Shown here one piece after another: positions 45,833 through 53,394 of a stretch of DNA of 64,000 bases. The translations under genes were made by a program, and so were the position numbers. Location of the stretch: the NCBI RefSeq assembly GCF_000265425.1, contig NC_018014.1:3286001-3350000 (forward strand), read 5' to 3'. The notes beneath the pieces were generated by a model. It was not told the origin of the DNA. It ran no database searches and worked only from the letters and a program-made list of their open reading frames with translations. Every line of letters starts with the position of its first letter. The first letter of the stretch is position 1. Source of the DNA: Terriglobus roseus DSM 18391. Its GTDB lineage: Bacteria; Acidobacteriota; Terriglobia; Terriglobales; Acidobacteriaceae.

Positions 45833-47083
45833 TCATCCCCGCAACGACTGCCAGACCAGCACCAGCGAAAGCCCTGTCACGATCGCAGCTGTGCCCCAGG
45901 CGATGATGTTGAACCAGAGACGGTTGTGGTACTCGCCCATCAGTTCCTTGTTGTTGATCAATCGCAGCATGAAGTACATGACCACCGGCAACAGCAGGCC
46001 GTTCAACACCTGCGACAAAATCGCCATGCTGACCAGTGGGAAGTTGGGGATCAACACCACCGCTGCACCCGCAACGATAAGTCCCGTGTAGAGCCAGTAA
46101 AAGACCGGCGCCTGCTTCCACGTTCGGTTCAGGCCACTCTCGAAGCCAAGGCCCTCGCAGACTGTGTACGCAGTCGACAGCGGCAGGATCGAAGCAGCGA
46201 ACAGCGAAGCATTGAAGAGTCCAGCAGCGAACAGCAGGAACGCGTAGTCACCCGCAATCGGTCGCAGAGCCTCCGCAGCGTCGGCAGGCACGTTGATCTG
46301 TCGCACGCCATGAACGAACAGCGTCGCGGCACACACCACCACGATGAACCACGCCACCACGTCCGTGAAGATGGACCCGATGATCACGTCGAGCCGCGTG
46401 GCCTTGTACTGCCGAACCGTCACGCCCTTCTCCACGATGGACGACTGCAGATAGAACTGCATCCACGGTGTGATCGTCGTTCCGATGACACCGACCGTCA
46501 TGTAGACGTAGTTGCGATCCTTCCACGCCGAGCGGCTCGGCAGCTTGACCGTCTCGACCATCGCAGCATGCCAGTCCGGGCGGCCAAGCACGCCGGCAAC
46601 GATGTAAGCCAGATACACCACCGAAGCGAAGAGAAAGATCTTCTCCACGCTCTTGTAATCGCCCTTTACCACCATCGCCCACACCAGCGCAGCAGCCGCC
46701 GGCACAGCGATGTACTTACTCACGTGGAACAACTGCATCGATCCGGCAATGCCCGTGAACTCCGCGATCACGTTGCCGAAGTTCACCACTACCAGCAGCA
46801 TCATGACCACAAACGTCATGCGCAACCCGAACTCCTCACGGATCAGGTCGCTCAGTCCCTTGCCAGTGACCGCGCCCATACGAGCGCACATCTCCTGCAC
46901 CACGATCAGCGCAAGCGTGATCGGAATCATCGTCCAAAGCAGCGAGTAGCCATACTGCGCACCCGCCTGCGAGTAGGTCAGGATGCCACCCGCATCGTTG
47001 TCCACGTTCGCGGTAATGAATCCCGGCCCAAGCGCCGCTAGGAAGAAGAGGATTCTGACTTTCCAGCTCTTCAGCATCTTCAT
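45833..47083 (-). CDS. Nramp-family divalent metal transporter lacking canonical motifs
   Basis: The protein has 416 residues with about 11 hydrophobic helices. In TM1 the usual DPGN of Nramp is replaced by ANVDNDAGG (about residues 25-33). In TM6 the usual MPH region reads GTTITPWMQFYLQSS. These positions form the metal site, so ion choice probably differs from Mn/Fe; Mg-transporting Nramp relatives also deviate there. The ATG overlaps the glycosyltransferase stop by 4 bases (ATGA type), so the two are coupled. The MgtE_N/CBS gene is the first gene of the same operon. Confidence 0.9.
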   Translation of the reverse strand: MKMLKSWKVRILFFLAALGPGFITANVDNDAGGILTYSQAGAQYGYSLLWTMIPITLALIVVQEMCARMGAVTGKGLSDLIREEFGLRMTFVVMMLLVVVNFGNVIAEFTGIAGSMQLFHVSKYIAVPAAAALVWAMVVKGDYKSVEKIFLFASVVYLAYIVAGVLGRPDWHAAMVETVKLPSRSAWKDRNYVYMTVGVIGTTITPWMQFYLQSSIVEKGVTVRQYKATRLDVIIGSIFTDVVAWFIVVVCAATLFVHGVRQINVPADAAEALRPIAGDYAFLLFAAGLFNASLFAASILPLSTAYTVCEGLGFESGLNRTWKQAPVFYWLYTGLIVAGAAVVLIPNFPLVSMAILSQVLNGLLLPVVMYFMLRLINNKELMGEYHNRLWFNIIAWGTAAIVTGLSLVLVWQSLRG

Positions 47084-48129
47084 GCGGCACGTCCCTGGCG
47101 CCCAACACGGATCGTCTGCACACGCTCCAGGATCCGCTTCACCTGGGTGTCGTTGTCATACCCGCTCGACCACGCGCGCCGCAACCCTGCAAGCGCAATG
47201 CGATTCCGCGCCGCCTCGTCCGGCAGGTACTTTCGCACCTTCGCTGCCAGTTCGTCGTAGCCGGTAAAGAAGACCGCCTCCTCATCCTCGACGAAGCGTT
47301 CGCTATGTCCCGGCGACCGCTCCGCCAGCAGAAAGCCACCACACGCAGCGATCTCAAAGCTCTTGTGCACAAACTCGTCCTGGTTTCCATGCGTCAGAAA
47401 GCTGAGGTTGATCTGCGACCGCCAGATCGCCTCCCGGTAACGCTCGCGGAACAACTCACCCTCGCGATACAGCGTGTCATACAAGCCTCCAAGCGGACCG
47501 CGCCAGTGCTGCGGACCACCTGAGATCACCACAGGAAGCCCCTCCGCGTGCAGCCGCATCAGCGTCTGTGCGCGGTCGTCATACGACGTGCCAATGAATG
47601 AGACACCACGATCGCGCCGTGCGTCCGTATAAGGCGGGTCCGCCGGAAACTGCATCGTCGGCTCATACGCCGTCTGGATCTTGATCACGTCGCGAGCGCC
47701 CGCGTCACGGTAGCTCACCACGTTTACGTCACGCTGCGTGCAGTGCAGGTCGTAGTGAGGAATGGTCTTCGCATACAGCCGCCAGCCCGGATCGCGCCGC
47801 GGCCCGAAGTAGTTGTCAATCATGTACGAGACGGTCGTGATGCCTCGGGCACGCAACGCGTCCAGCGTCGCCGGCCGCATCCACAGCACCTTGTCAGCCC
47901 ACACCATCTCCGGCTGAAAGCGCTCTGCCTCCGCGAGGATGTCGTGATTCAACCGGCTCACGTCCGGACCGATCGAGGCACGGAACTCAAGCTTGCGCAG
48001 CAGCGGATGCTTCGCGCGATACGAAATGGTGTCGATCGCCGACACGTCATGGCCTGCGCGCACGAGTGCCGCGCGCCGATACTCGGCAGTGTCGTTCGGA
48101 GAGAGCTGTGCAACGTACAGTATCCGCAT
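47080..48129 (-). CDS. CgeB-like glycosyltransferase
   Basis: The protein has 349 residues. It has a GT-B type N-terminal lobe (MRILYVAQLSPNDTAEYRRAALVRAGH) and a C-terminal lobe with GVSFIGTSYDDRAQTLMRL, then SFEIAACGGFLLAERSPGHSERF, typical of CgeB/DUF3880 proteins, which have been linked to spore or cell-surface glycosylation. Donor and acceptor are unknown. It starts 4 bases after the MgtE_N gene stop and overlaps the Nramp start by 4 bases, a tight coupling that is hard to explain functionally. Confidence 0.85.
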   Translation of the reverse strand: MRILYVAQLSPNDTAEYRRAALVRAGHDVSAIDTISYRAKHPLLRKLEFRASIGPDVSRLNHDILAEAERFQPEMVWADKVLWMRPATLDALRARGITTVSYMIDNYFGPRRDPGWRLYAKTIPHYDLHCTQRDVNVVSYRDAGARDVIKIQTAYEPTMQFPADPPYTDARRDRGVSFIGTSYDDRAQTLMRLHAEGLPVVISGGPQHWRGPLGGLYDTLYREGELFRERYREAIWRSQINLSFLTHGNQDEFVHKSFEIAACGGFLLAERSPGHSERFVEDEEAVFFTGYDELAAKVRKYLPDEAARNRIALAGLRRAWSSGYDNDTQVKRILERVQTIRVGRQGRAA

Positions 48130-48133
48130 CGTG

Positions 48134-49405
48134 TCAGCGCCCCGCCCTTAGCAGCGCGATCACATGCTCTGGATAGATCACACCGGCGAGCTGCCGGTCA
48201 TGCTCCAGCACGGCCAGCGAACGCAGGTTGTATTTGTCGAACTGTTCCGCGATCTGGCGACTGCCCGCGTCGATGGAGCACGTATGCATGCGTGGCTCCC
48301 GGATGGCCTTCAGAGGTGTCGAACGCTCGGAGAGCATCATGCGCGCAAGCGTAACGACCCCCGTCAGATGCTGCTGCTCGTCCAGCAGGAAGATCTCATT
48401 CACCGTTTCCAGATCCCCCTCGAAGATGCGCAGAGCATCCACGGCATGCTGCACATCGGCAGTGTCCAGCAGCGCGACGTAGTCAGTCGTCATGCGTCCG
48501 GCAGCCCAGTCCTCAGGGAATTCCAGGAGCTCCTCGACGTGCGCACGCTCTTCCGGCTCCATCTCGTGCAGGATCGCCTCAGAGCGCTCTTCGGGCAGCT
48601 CGGCCAGCAGGTCGGCCGCAGCTCCCGGATCCATCTCTTCGACGATGTCGGCAACGCGGCTGGACTCCATGCCCTCAAGCAGCGACCGCTGCAACTTTGG
48701 ATCGATCTCCTCCAGAGCCTCGGCAGCAATCTCCTCGTCCAGCGAGGTGAAAACTGCCTCACGCTCTGCCGGCGCCAGTTCCGCGAGGATGTCAGCGATG
48801 TCTGACGGATGCATGTTCGACAGCCGATCGCCCTCGATCTTCAGGCGGACGCGACGCGCCGGATCGCGGTCGATCAGATCCACGAACTCCCAAGGAATGA
48901 CCCGGGCCTGAAAGCGATGCGCCAGCGACTCGATCAGCCCCTGCGGCAAGCCCTTCAGCAGCCGTCGCACGGCGCCGCGCATCCCCACCTCAACCTCGGC
49001 GATGCGGAGCTTGCAGACGGAGTCCGCTTCGACCTCCCAAACCAGGGCCACGTCGTTGACGCGCACGACCTTGTGGCCGTGAACGTCGATGATCTGCTGG
49101 TCCAGCAGATCACGCTCCAACAGCACTGAAGATGGTGTCAGCTCCATAAGCGTCTGCTCGGTCGTGGAGCGGATACGGATCTCTCCGGCGTGACTGAACG
49201 TGAGGTCTTTCAGCGGCACGCTGTAGACCTGCTTGTCGCGCACCTTGCCTGAGGCTGAGAGCACAAGGCAACTGACATGTGTCCCTGCTTCCTCGGACTT
49301 CAGGAGGAACTCAGCGATGCGGCCCCTGGAATTACCCTCCGCATCGAAGACGCGGGTGCCCATCATGGAAGACAGGGTGGTTCGACGGATCGTCTGTTCA
49401 GTCAT
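48134..49405 (-). CDS. Soluble PRC-barrel / MgtE N-domain / CBS protein
   Basis: The protein has 423 residues from ATG 49405 (GGGAGG nine bases upstream); longer frames overlap the RsbW-like gene antisense. Residues about 8-80 and 90-150 look like two PRC-barrel units (MMGTRVFDAEGNSRGRI, QQIIDVHGHKVVRVNDVAL). Residues about 185-305 form the superhelical MgtE_N domain (NMHPSDIADILAELAPAERE, DPGAAADLLAELPEERS). Two CBS motifs follow and the protein stops there, with no membrane domain. In MgtE these parts sense Mg2+ and gate the channel; here they would act on a partner, plausibly the Nramp protein in the operon. Confidence 0.88.
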   Translation of the reverse strand: MTEQTIRRTTLSSMMGTRVFDAEGNSRGRIAEFLLKSEEAGTHVSCLVLSASGKVRDKQVYSVPLKDLTFSHAGEIRIRSTTEQTLMELTPSSVLLERDLLDQQIIDVHGHKVVRVNDVALVWEVEADSVCKLRIAEVEVGMRGAVRRLLKGLPQGLIESLAHRFQARVIPWEFVDLIDRDPARRVRLKIEGDRLSNMHPSDIADILAELAPAEREAVFTSLDEEIAAEALEEIDPKLQRSLLEGMESSRVADIVEEMDPGAAADLLAELPEERSEAILHEMEPEERAHVEELLEFPEDWAAGRMTTDYVALLDTADVQHAVDALRIFEGDLETVNEIFLLDEQQHLTGVVTLARMMLSERSTPLKAIREPRMHTCSIDAGSRQIAEQFDKYNLRSLAVLEHDRQLAGVIYPEHVIALLRAGR

Positions 49406-49621
49406 CGATCTCGCCTCCCTGTCCTCAGAAATTTGGGTTCCACTTCGCAGTCTACCCAAGCCTTCGCATCCGGGCGAATACACGCAGAGAATGCGCTCGA
49501 CGCAGTGGCCGTCCCGCCTTTCCGACGCATCCGAATCTGTATGTTTCTTGACTTTCCTCGCCGCGGGAAGCACACTGCGAGGGAAGACCGGACATTCGCA
49601 CAACCGCTGTACCGGAGACCG

Positions 49622-50062
49622 TTGCCGAACACGCCCACAACCCGCACCAGCCTCACCCTGGCGTCGACGCTGGAGACAGTGGACCGCGTGGAGCACGAAG
49701 CGGAGAGCTTCGCTGCCCGCTTCGGGTTCAACGAGGACGACGTATCGAGCATCGCCATGGCCGTGCGCGAAGCCACGGTGAACGCCGTGATTCATGGCAA
49801 CGCTTACAGCCAGGACAAGCAGGTCACCGCAAGTTTTGAGGCTACAGAAAACGAGCTGGTCTTCCGCATCAGCGATCAAGGAACGGGCTTCAACGAGGAG
49901 AGTATTCCCGATCCCCTCTCGCCAGAAAACATCCTCCGCGGTTCAGGGCGTGGGGTCTTCCTGATGAAGGCATTCATGGATGAGGTACACTTTCGCCAGC
50001 TATCGCCGGGTACCGAACTTACGCTGATTAAGCATCGAACGCCCGAGCAACACGCAGCCTGA
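49622..50062 (+). CDS. RsbW-like anti-sigma factor / serine kinase
   Basis: The protein has 146 residues from TTG 49622 (GGAG four bases upstream); ATG 49541 would add 27 residues. It has a GHKL ATPase fold with the N box AMAVREATVNAVIHGNA, G1 ISDQGTGF and G2 GSGRGVFLMKAFMD. RsbW proteins bind a sigma factor and phosphorylate an RsbV-type antagonist. The antagonist gene follows after 58 bases. No sigma gene is linked. Confidence 0.85.
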   Translation: MPNTPTTRTSLTLASTLETVDRVEHEAESFAARFGFNEDDVSSIAMAVREATVNAVIHGNAYSQDKQVTASFEATENELVFRISDQGTGFNEESIPDPLSPENILRGSGRGVFLMKAFMDEVHFRQLSPGTELTLIKHRTPEQHAA

Positions 50063-50120
50063 ATCTTTCAATTCAGTAAAATGCAATACATTTCGCCGAT
50101 CCTTTCGGCAGGAGAGCACG

Positions 50121-50468
50121 ATGAGCATGAAGGTAAGCACGCGCCAAGTTGACGGCGTAACGATTCTGGACCTGAGCGGTCGCATCACCCTTGGCGAAGG
50201 CTCCGTTACCCTGCGCGACGCCGTGCGCGATCTCGTCGCCAAGGGCGACAAGAACATCCTGCTGAACCTGGGCGACGTCAGCTACATCGATAGCTCGGGC
50301 ATCGGGGAGCTCGTCAGTGCCTTCACCAGCGTCAAGAACTCCGGCGGCGAACTGAAGCTGCTGAATCTGACCAAGAAGGTCCACGACCTGCTGCAGATCA
50401 CCAAGCTGTACACCGTGTTCGATGTCAAGGATGACGAGACCTCGGCCGTGGGTTCGTTCACCCGCTAA
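50121..50468 (+). CDS. RsbV-like anti-sigma factor antagonist (STAS domain)
   Basis: The protein has 115 residues, with AGGAG before ATG 50121. It has a STAS fold with NLGDVSYIDSSGIGELVSAF, where the Ser of DSSG is the usual phosphorylation site. It should release a sigma factor by binding the RsbW-like partner encoded just upstream when dephosphorylated. It is followed by a strong terminator at 50491. Confidence 0.92.
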   Translation: MSMKVSTRQVDGVTILDLSGRITLGEGSVTLRDAVRDLVAKGDKNILLNLGDVSYIDSSGIGELVSAFTSVKNSGGELKLLNLTKKVHDLLQITKLYTVFDVKDDETSAVGSFTR

Positions 50469-50490
50469 GCATCAGCTCTTCCGTAACTGA

Positions 50491-50520
50491 GAAAGGCCGT
50501 CGCTCAAGCGACGGCCTTTC
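50491..50520. terminator. Terminator after the RsbV-like gene
   Basis: GAAAGGCCGTCGC (50491-50503) and GCGACGGCCTTTC (50508-50520) pair around TCAA. It lies between the convergent RsbV-like and pgsA genes, so it may serve both. Confidence 0.85.
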
Positions 50521-50540
50521 AGCTTCTACGAAGGTTGCTC

Positions 50541-51248
50541 CTAGACTCCACCAGCGGTAGGGCCAACGGTCACGACACTCTTCTTCCGGCTGAGCACACT
50601 CGCGCGCTTACGGCGGTTCTTCGCACTGGCGTGGTCGATCTTTCCCCAGAAGCCCACAAAGTAGTCGATCGCGCTGATGATCGACACCGCCGTCATCCAG
50701 TAGATAGCCGTCACCGCAATCACATGCACCGGAACGAAGAACCATCCAGTGTCATGTTGCCAGCCGGGACCGATCCACCAGGCATTCCAGCCATGATCGA
50801 GAATCGCGGCAACGACCGATACGATCTGAATCACCGTCTTCAGCTTGCCGATCTCGCTGGCGTCGATGGTGAAACCCTCATTCGCCGCGATGGATCGCAA
50901 GCCGCTGACGAGAAACTCACGGCCGATCACCAGCACCGCGATCCATGGAGGGACGATGCGTGGGTTGAAGCTGATCAGGCAGACATAGCCCGCCGTCACA
51001 AGCAGCTTGTCGGCCAAGGGGTCCAGCAACATACCCATGGTTGTGATCTGGCCGCGGCGCCGCGCCAGGTAGCCATCCAGCCCGTCCGTGATGGACGCGG
51101 CAATGAAGAGCGTCGAAGCGATGATCTCCTGTTCGTGACCATGCGCAGGGAAGCTGCTGGACAACAGCCAGATGAGTAGAGGCACGCATGCAATGCGGCT
51201 CATCGTCATGGAATTGGGAAGATTCACCGGGTACCCGAACGCCTTCAT
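50541..51248 (-). CDS. pgsA: CDP-diacylglycerol-glycerol-3-phosphate 3-phosphatidyltransferase
   Basis: The enzyme makes phosphatidylglycerol phosphate. The 235 residues contain the CDP-alcohol transferase signature DGLDGYLARRRGQ followed by TTMGMLLDPLADK (D-x2-D-G-x2-A-R-x8-G-x3-D-x3-D), an N-terminal NLPNSMTMSRI, and several membrane helices. The C terminus is basic (KNRRKRASVLSRKKS) and longer than in E. coli PgsA. Confidence 0.92.
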   Translation of the reverse strand: MKAFGYPVNLPNSMTMSRIACVPLLIWLLSSSFPAHGHEQEIIASTLFIAASITDGLDGYLARRRGQITTMGMLLDPLADKLLVTAGYVCLISFNPRIVPPWIAVLVIGREFLVSGLRSIAANEGFTIDASEIGKLKTVIQIVSVVAAILDHGWNAWWIGPGWQHDTGWFFVPVHVIAVTAIYWMTAVSIISAIDYFVGFWGKIDHASAKNRRKRASVLSRKKSVVTVGPTAGGV

Positions 51249-51431
51249 CAGGCCCCATGCCTGAAGTCCACGTCAAGATGATTCTTGCACATGGCCGTGT
51301 CTTCCTTATACTCGCCGGCATGGACAGCCTCCTGGTCAGAGCGCGTTTGCTCAGACGACAGGCTGCGGCTCCCCAGACGCAGGATGCGCGATGCCTGAGG
51401 CATTCGCGCACCCTGTTCACTCTGTAGAGCC

Positions 51432-52727
51432 TTACGCGTAGATACCGCGCTGTTTGGTCGTGTAGGCCACGCGGTCGATCGCGAGCATGTACGCAGCAAT
51501 GCGGTTATTCACACCGTGGTCTTCTGCGTAACGAATGACGTCAATGAAACTCTGCACCATCAGACGATCGAGGCGGTCGTTGACCTCCTCTTCCGTCCAG
51601 AAGTAGCCCATGCGATCCTGCACCCACTCGAAGTAGCTCGCGGTCACGCCGCCGGCGTTCGCAAGGATGTCCGGTACGACAAAGACTCCACTCTTCTCGA
51701 GGATCACGTCGGCAGCAGGCGTGGTCGGTCCGTTAGCACCCTCGACAAGGATCTTCGCCTTCACTGCGCCAGCGTTGCGGCTGGTGATGACATTTTCGTG
51801 CGCGGCAGGGATCAGGATCTCGCAGGCGGTGGTCAGCAGTTCGTCGCTAATCGCTTCAGTAGCGCCGGCGAATCCGCGAATGCTGCCGGACTTTTTCCGG
51901 TGCTCGGCGAGCGCCGGAATGTCAATGCCATCCGCGTTGAAGAGACCACCGTCCCATTCCGCAATGCCGATGACGCTGTAGCCCTTTTGTCTAAGGAGCA
52001 GCGCAGCGTTGGAGCCTACATTGCCGAAGCCCTGAATGATCACGCGGCAGTCTGCAGGCTTCATTCCCAGGTAGTTCAGTGCCTGGTCGCAGGCGATGGA
52101 GACGCCGCGGCCGGTAGCGGCGCTGCGGCCGCGCGATCCGCCGATGTTGATGGGCTTACCGGTCACCACGCTGGTCACCGTCTGCCGCATGTGCATGGAG
52201 TAGGTATCCATGATCCATGCCATCGTCTGTTCGTTGGTGTTGACGTCCGGAGCGGGCACGTCCTTCTCCGGTCCGAAGACTTCGATCATCTCGGCGGTGT
52301 AGCGCCGCGTCATGCGCTCGAGCTCGCCCTGGCTCATCTTTTTCGGATCGCAGATGACGCCGCCCTTGGCGCCGCCGAACGGGATGTTGACCACGGCGCA
52401 CTTCCAGGTCATCCAGCTTGCGAGCGCGCGGATCTCGTCGAGGTTGACGTCGGGCGCGTATCGGATGCCACCTTTTGCGGGGCCGCGGGCTACGCTGTGC
52501 TGCACACGGAAGCCGGTGAAGACCTCGATGCGGCCGTCGTCCATCATGACTGGAAAGTGCACGATGATCTCGCGTGCAGGCTGGCTCAGGACCTTCCAGA
52601 TGCCGGTGTCGAGGTCGAGTTTCTTTGCTGCGAAATCAAAGCGGGCGGCTTGCGCCTCCCAAGGGTTCAGTTCTTTTTCGAGCGCGGTTTCTGCTTTGGT
52701 TTGTTCGACTTCCACGAGTGCTGCCAT
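51432..52727 (-). CDS. Glutamate dehydrogenase (GluDH family)
   Basis: The protein has 431 residues from ATG 52727. It has the substrate site [19 protein letters not shown], the catalytic Lys in [12 protein letters not shown], the Rossmann motif [17 protein letters not shown] and the ending [21 protein letters not shown]. It resembles the NAD-type RocG/GudB branch. It interconverts glutamate and 2-oxoglutarate plus ammonia, linking nitrogen to the TCA cycle and to any 2-oxoglutarate made by the downstream sugar-acid route. Its leader has a promoter and a perfect palindrome. Confidence 0.93.
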   Translation of the reverse strand: MAALVEVEQTKAETALEKELNPWEAQAARFDFAAKKLDLDTGIWKVLSQPAREIIVHFPVMMDDGRIEVFTGFRVQHSVARGPAKGGIRYAPDVNLDEIRALASWMTWKCAVVNIPFGGAKGGVICDPKKMSQGELERMTRRYTAEMIEVFGPEKDVPAPDVNTNEQTMAWIMDTYSMHMRQTVTSVVTGKPINIGGSRGRSAATGRGVSIACDQALNYLGMKPADCRVIIQGFGNVGSNAALLLRQKGYSVIGIAEWDGGLFNADGIDIPALAEHRKKSGSIRGFAGATEAISDELLTTACEILIPAAHENVITSRNAGAVKAKILVEGANGPTTPAADVILEKSGVFVVPDILANAGGVTASYFEWVQDRMGYFWTEEEVNDRLDRLMVQSFIDVIRYAEDHGVNNRIAAYMLAIDRVAYTTKQRGIYA

Positions 52728-52823
52728 GCTTCTGCCTTCTCTTTCTTCTACCCGCGGTGTTGGTCGCGGGCTACTTCTGTTGGACGTCTTCCGGGGCACG
52801 ATGATGCGTGAAACATCTGCAAA

Positions 52824-52841
52824 TCCGGCATAAATGCCGGA
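52824..52841. repeat. Perfect palindrome in the glutamate dehydrogenase leader
   Basis: TCCGGCATAAATGCCGGA is an 18-base perfect palindrome between the promoter (52889) and the start (52727). It could be an operator or a leader hairpin. Confidence 0.5.
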
Positions 52842-52888
52842 CTCTGTGTACCCGAAAGGGACATGGTCTGCCCTGTCCAAACCGGCCG

Positions 52889-52918
52889 AGTATAGGCCTG
52901 TGCTGCGGGCAGTGGCAA
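52889..52918 (-). promoter_or_regulatory. Sigma-70 promoter of the glutamate dehydrogenase gene
   Basis: On the minus strand TTGCCA (52913-52918) and TATACT (52889-52894) are 18 bases apart, giving a leader of about 155 bases with two hairpins. Confidence 0.6.
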
Positions 52919-52930
52919 CCGCGCGGAAGT

Positions 52931-53074
52931 GTCATTCCGGGTGCTTTCCGACACACTTCCTGCCAGGAATGAATCGTCTCAGTCGCGTTTTTCCAAGATG
53001 TATCGACGCGTGGCCTTAGGAAAGGCCCGAAGCGTGGACCGAGGTCGGCGGCTGGCCTTAGATCGTTCTGAGAC
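52931..53074. other. Non-coding spacer with nested inverted repeats
   Basis: The 667-base spacer 52728-53394 holds the divergent promoters at 52889 and 53214. Between them are TCATTCC/GGAATGA (52931-52937 and 52965-52971), CGTCTCAG/CTGAGACG (52974-52981 and 53067-53074) and GGCCTT-AGGA-AAGGCC (53011-53026). I could not match these to a known RNA family, and I see no gene. Confidence 0.4.
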
Positions 53075-53213
53075 GAACAAATAAATTCGAGCGTCGTCCG
53101 AGGTCTGCGCTGGTGCGACCACTGTCGATCCTTCCTTGTCCTTGCTTCGGGGATGACTCCGCTTTTGGATGTACTGATCTTTGATTCGCCGTGAAAACTA
53201 TTGCAGGAAACGC

Positions 53214-53242
53214 TTGACAGTCATTGGCTCGACTCTTATATA
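53214..53242 (+). promoter_or_regulatory. Sigma-70 promoter of the TonB receptor gene
   Basis: TTGACA (53214-53219) and TATATA (53237-53242) are exactly 17 bases apart. The resulting leader is about 145 bases, long enough for post-transcriptional control. A GAAACG element at the left edge of the -35 recalls LacI-type half sites. Confidence 0.7.
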
Positions 53243-53394
53243 GTTTGCGCCGCGTACAAAAGAGCGAATGTCCGGGCGTGAGCTGTTCTCCATGACCTGC
53301 AAACCTATCCCGCGGCCTGCACGTTGGCCTCACGGAAGAAGACTCTGATGTTCGCGTTTGGAAAGTTGCAGTTTGAAGTTTGTTAGGGGGTCGT

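Noticed and set aside
52728..53394. Chromosomal replication origin at the composition switch
   Set aside because: No DnaA boxes, no dnaA/dnaN genes and no AT-rich unwinding region were found; only the skew change supports it.
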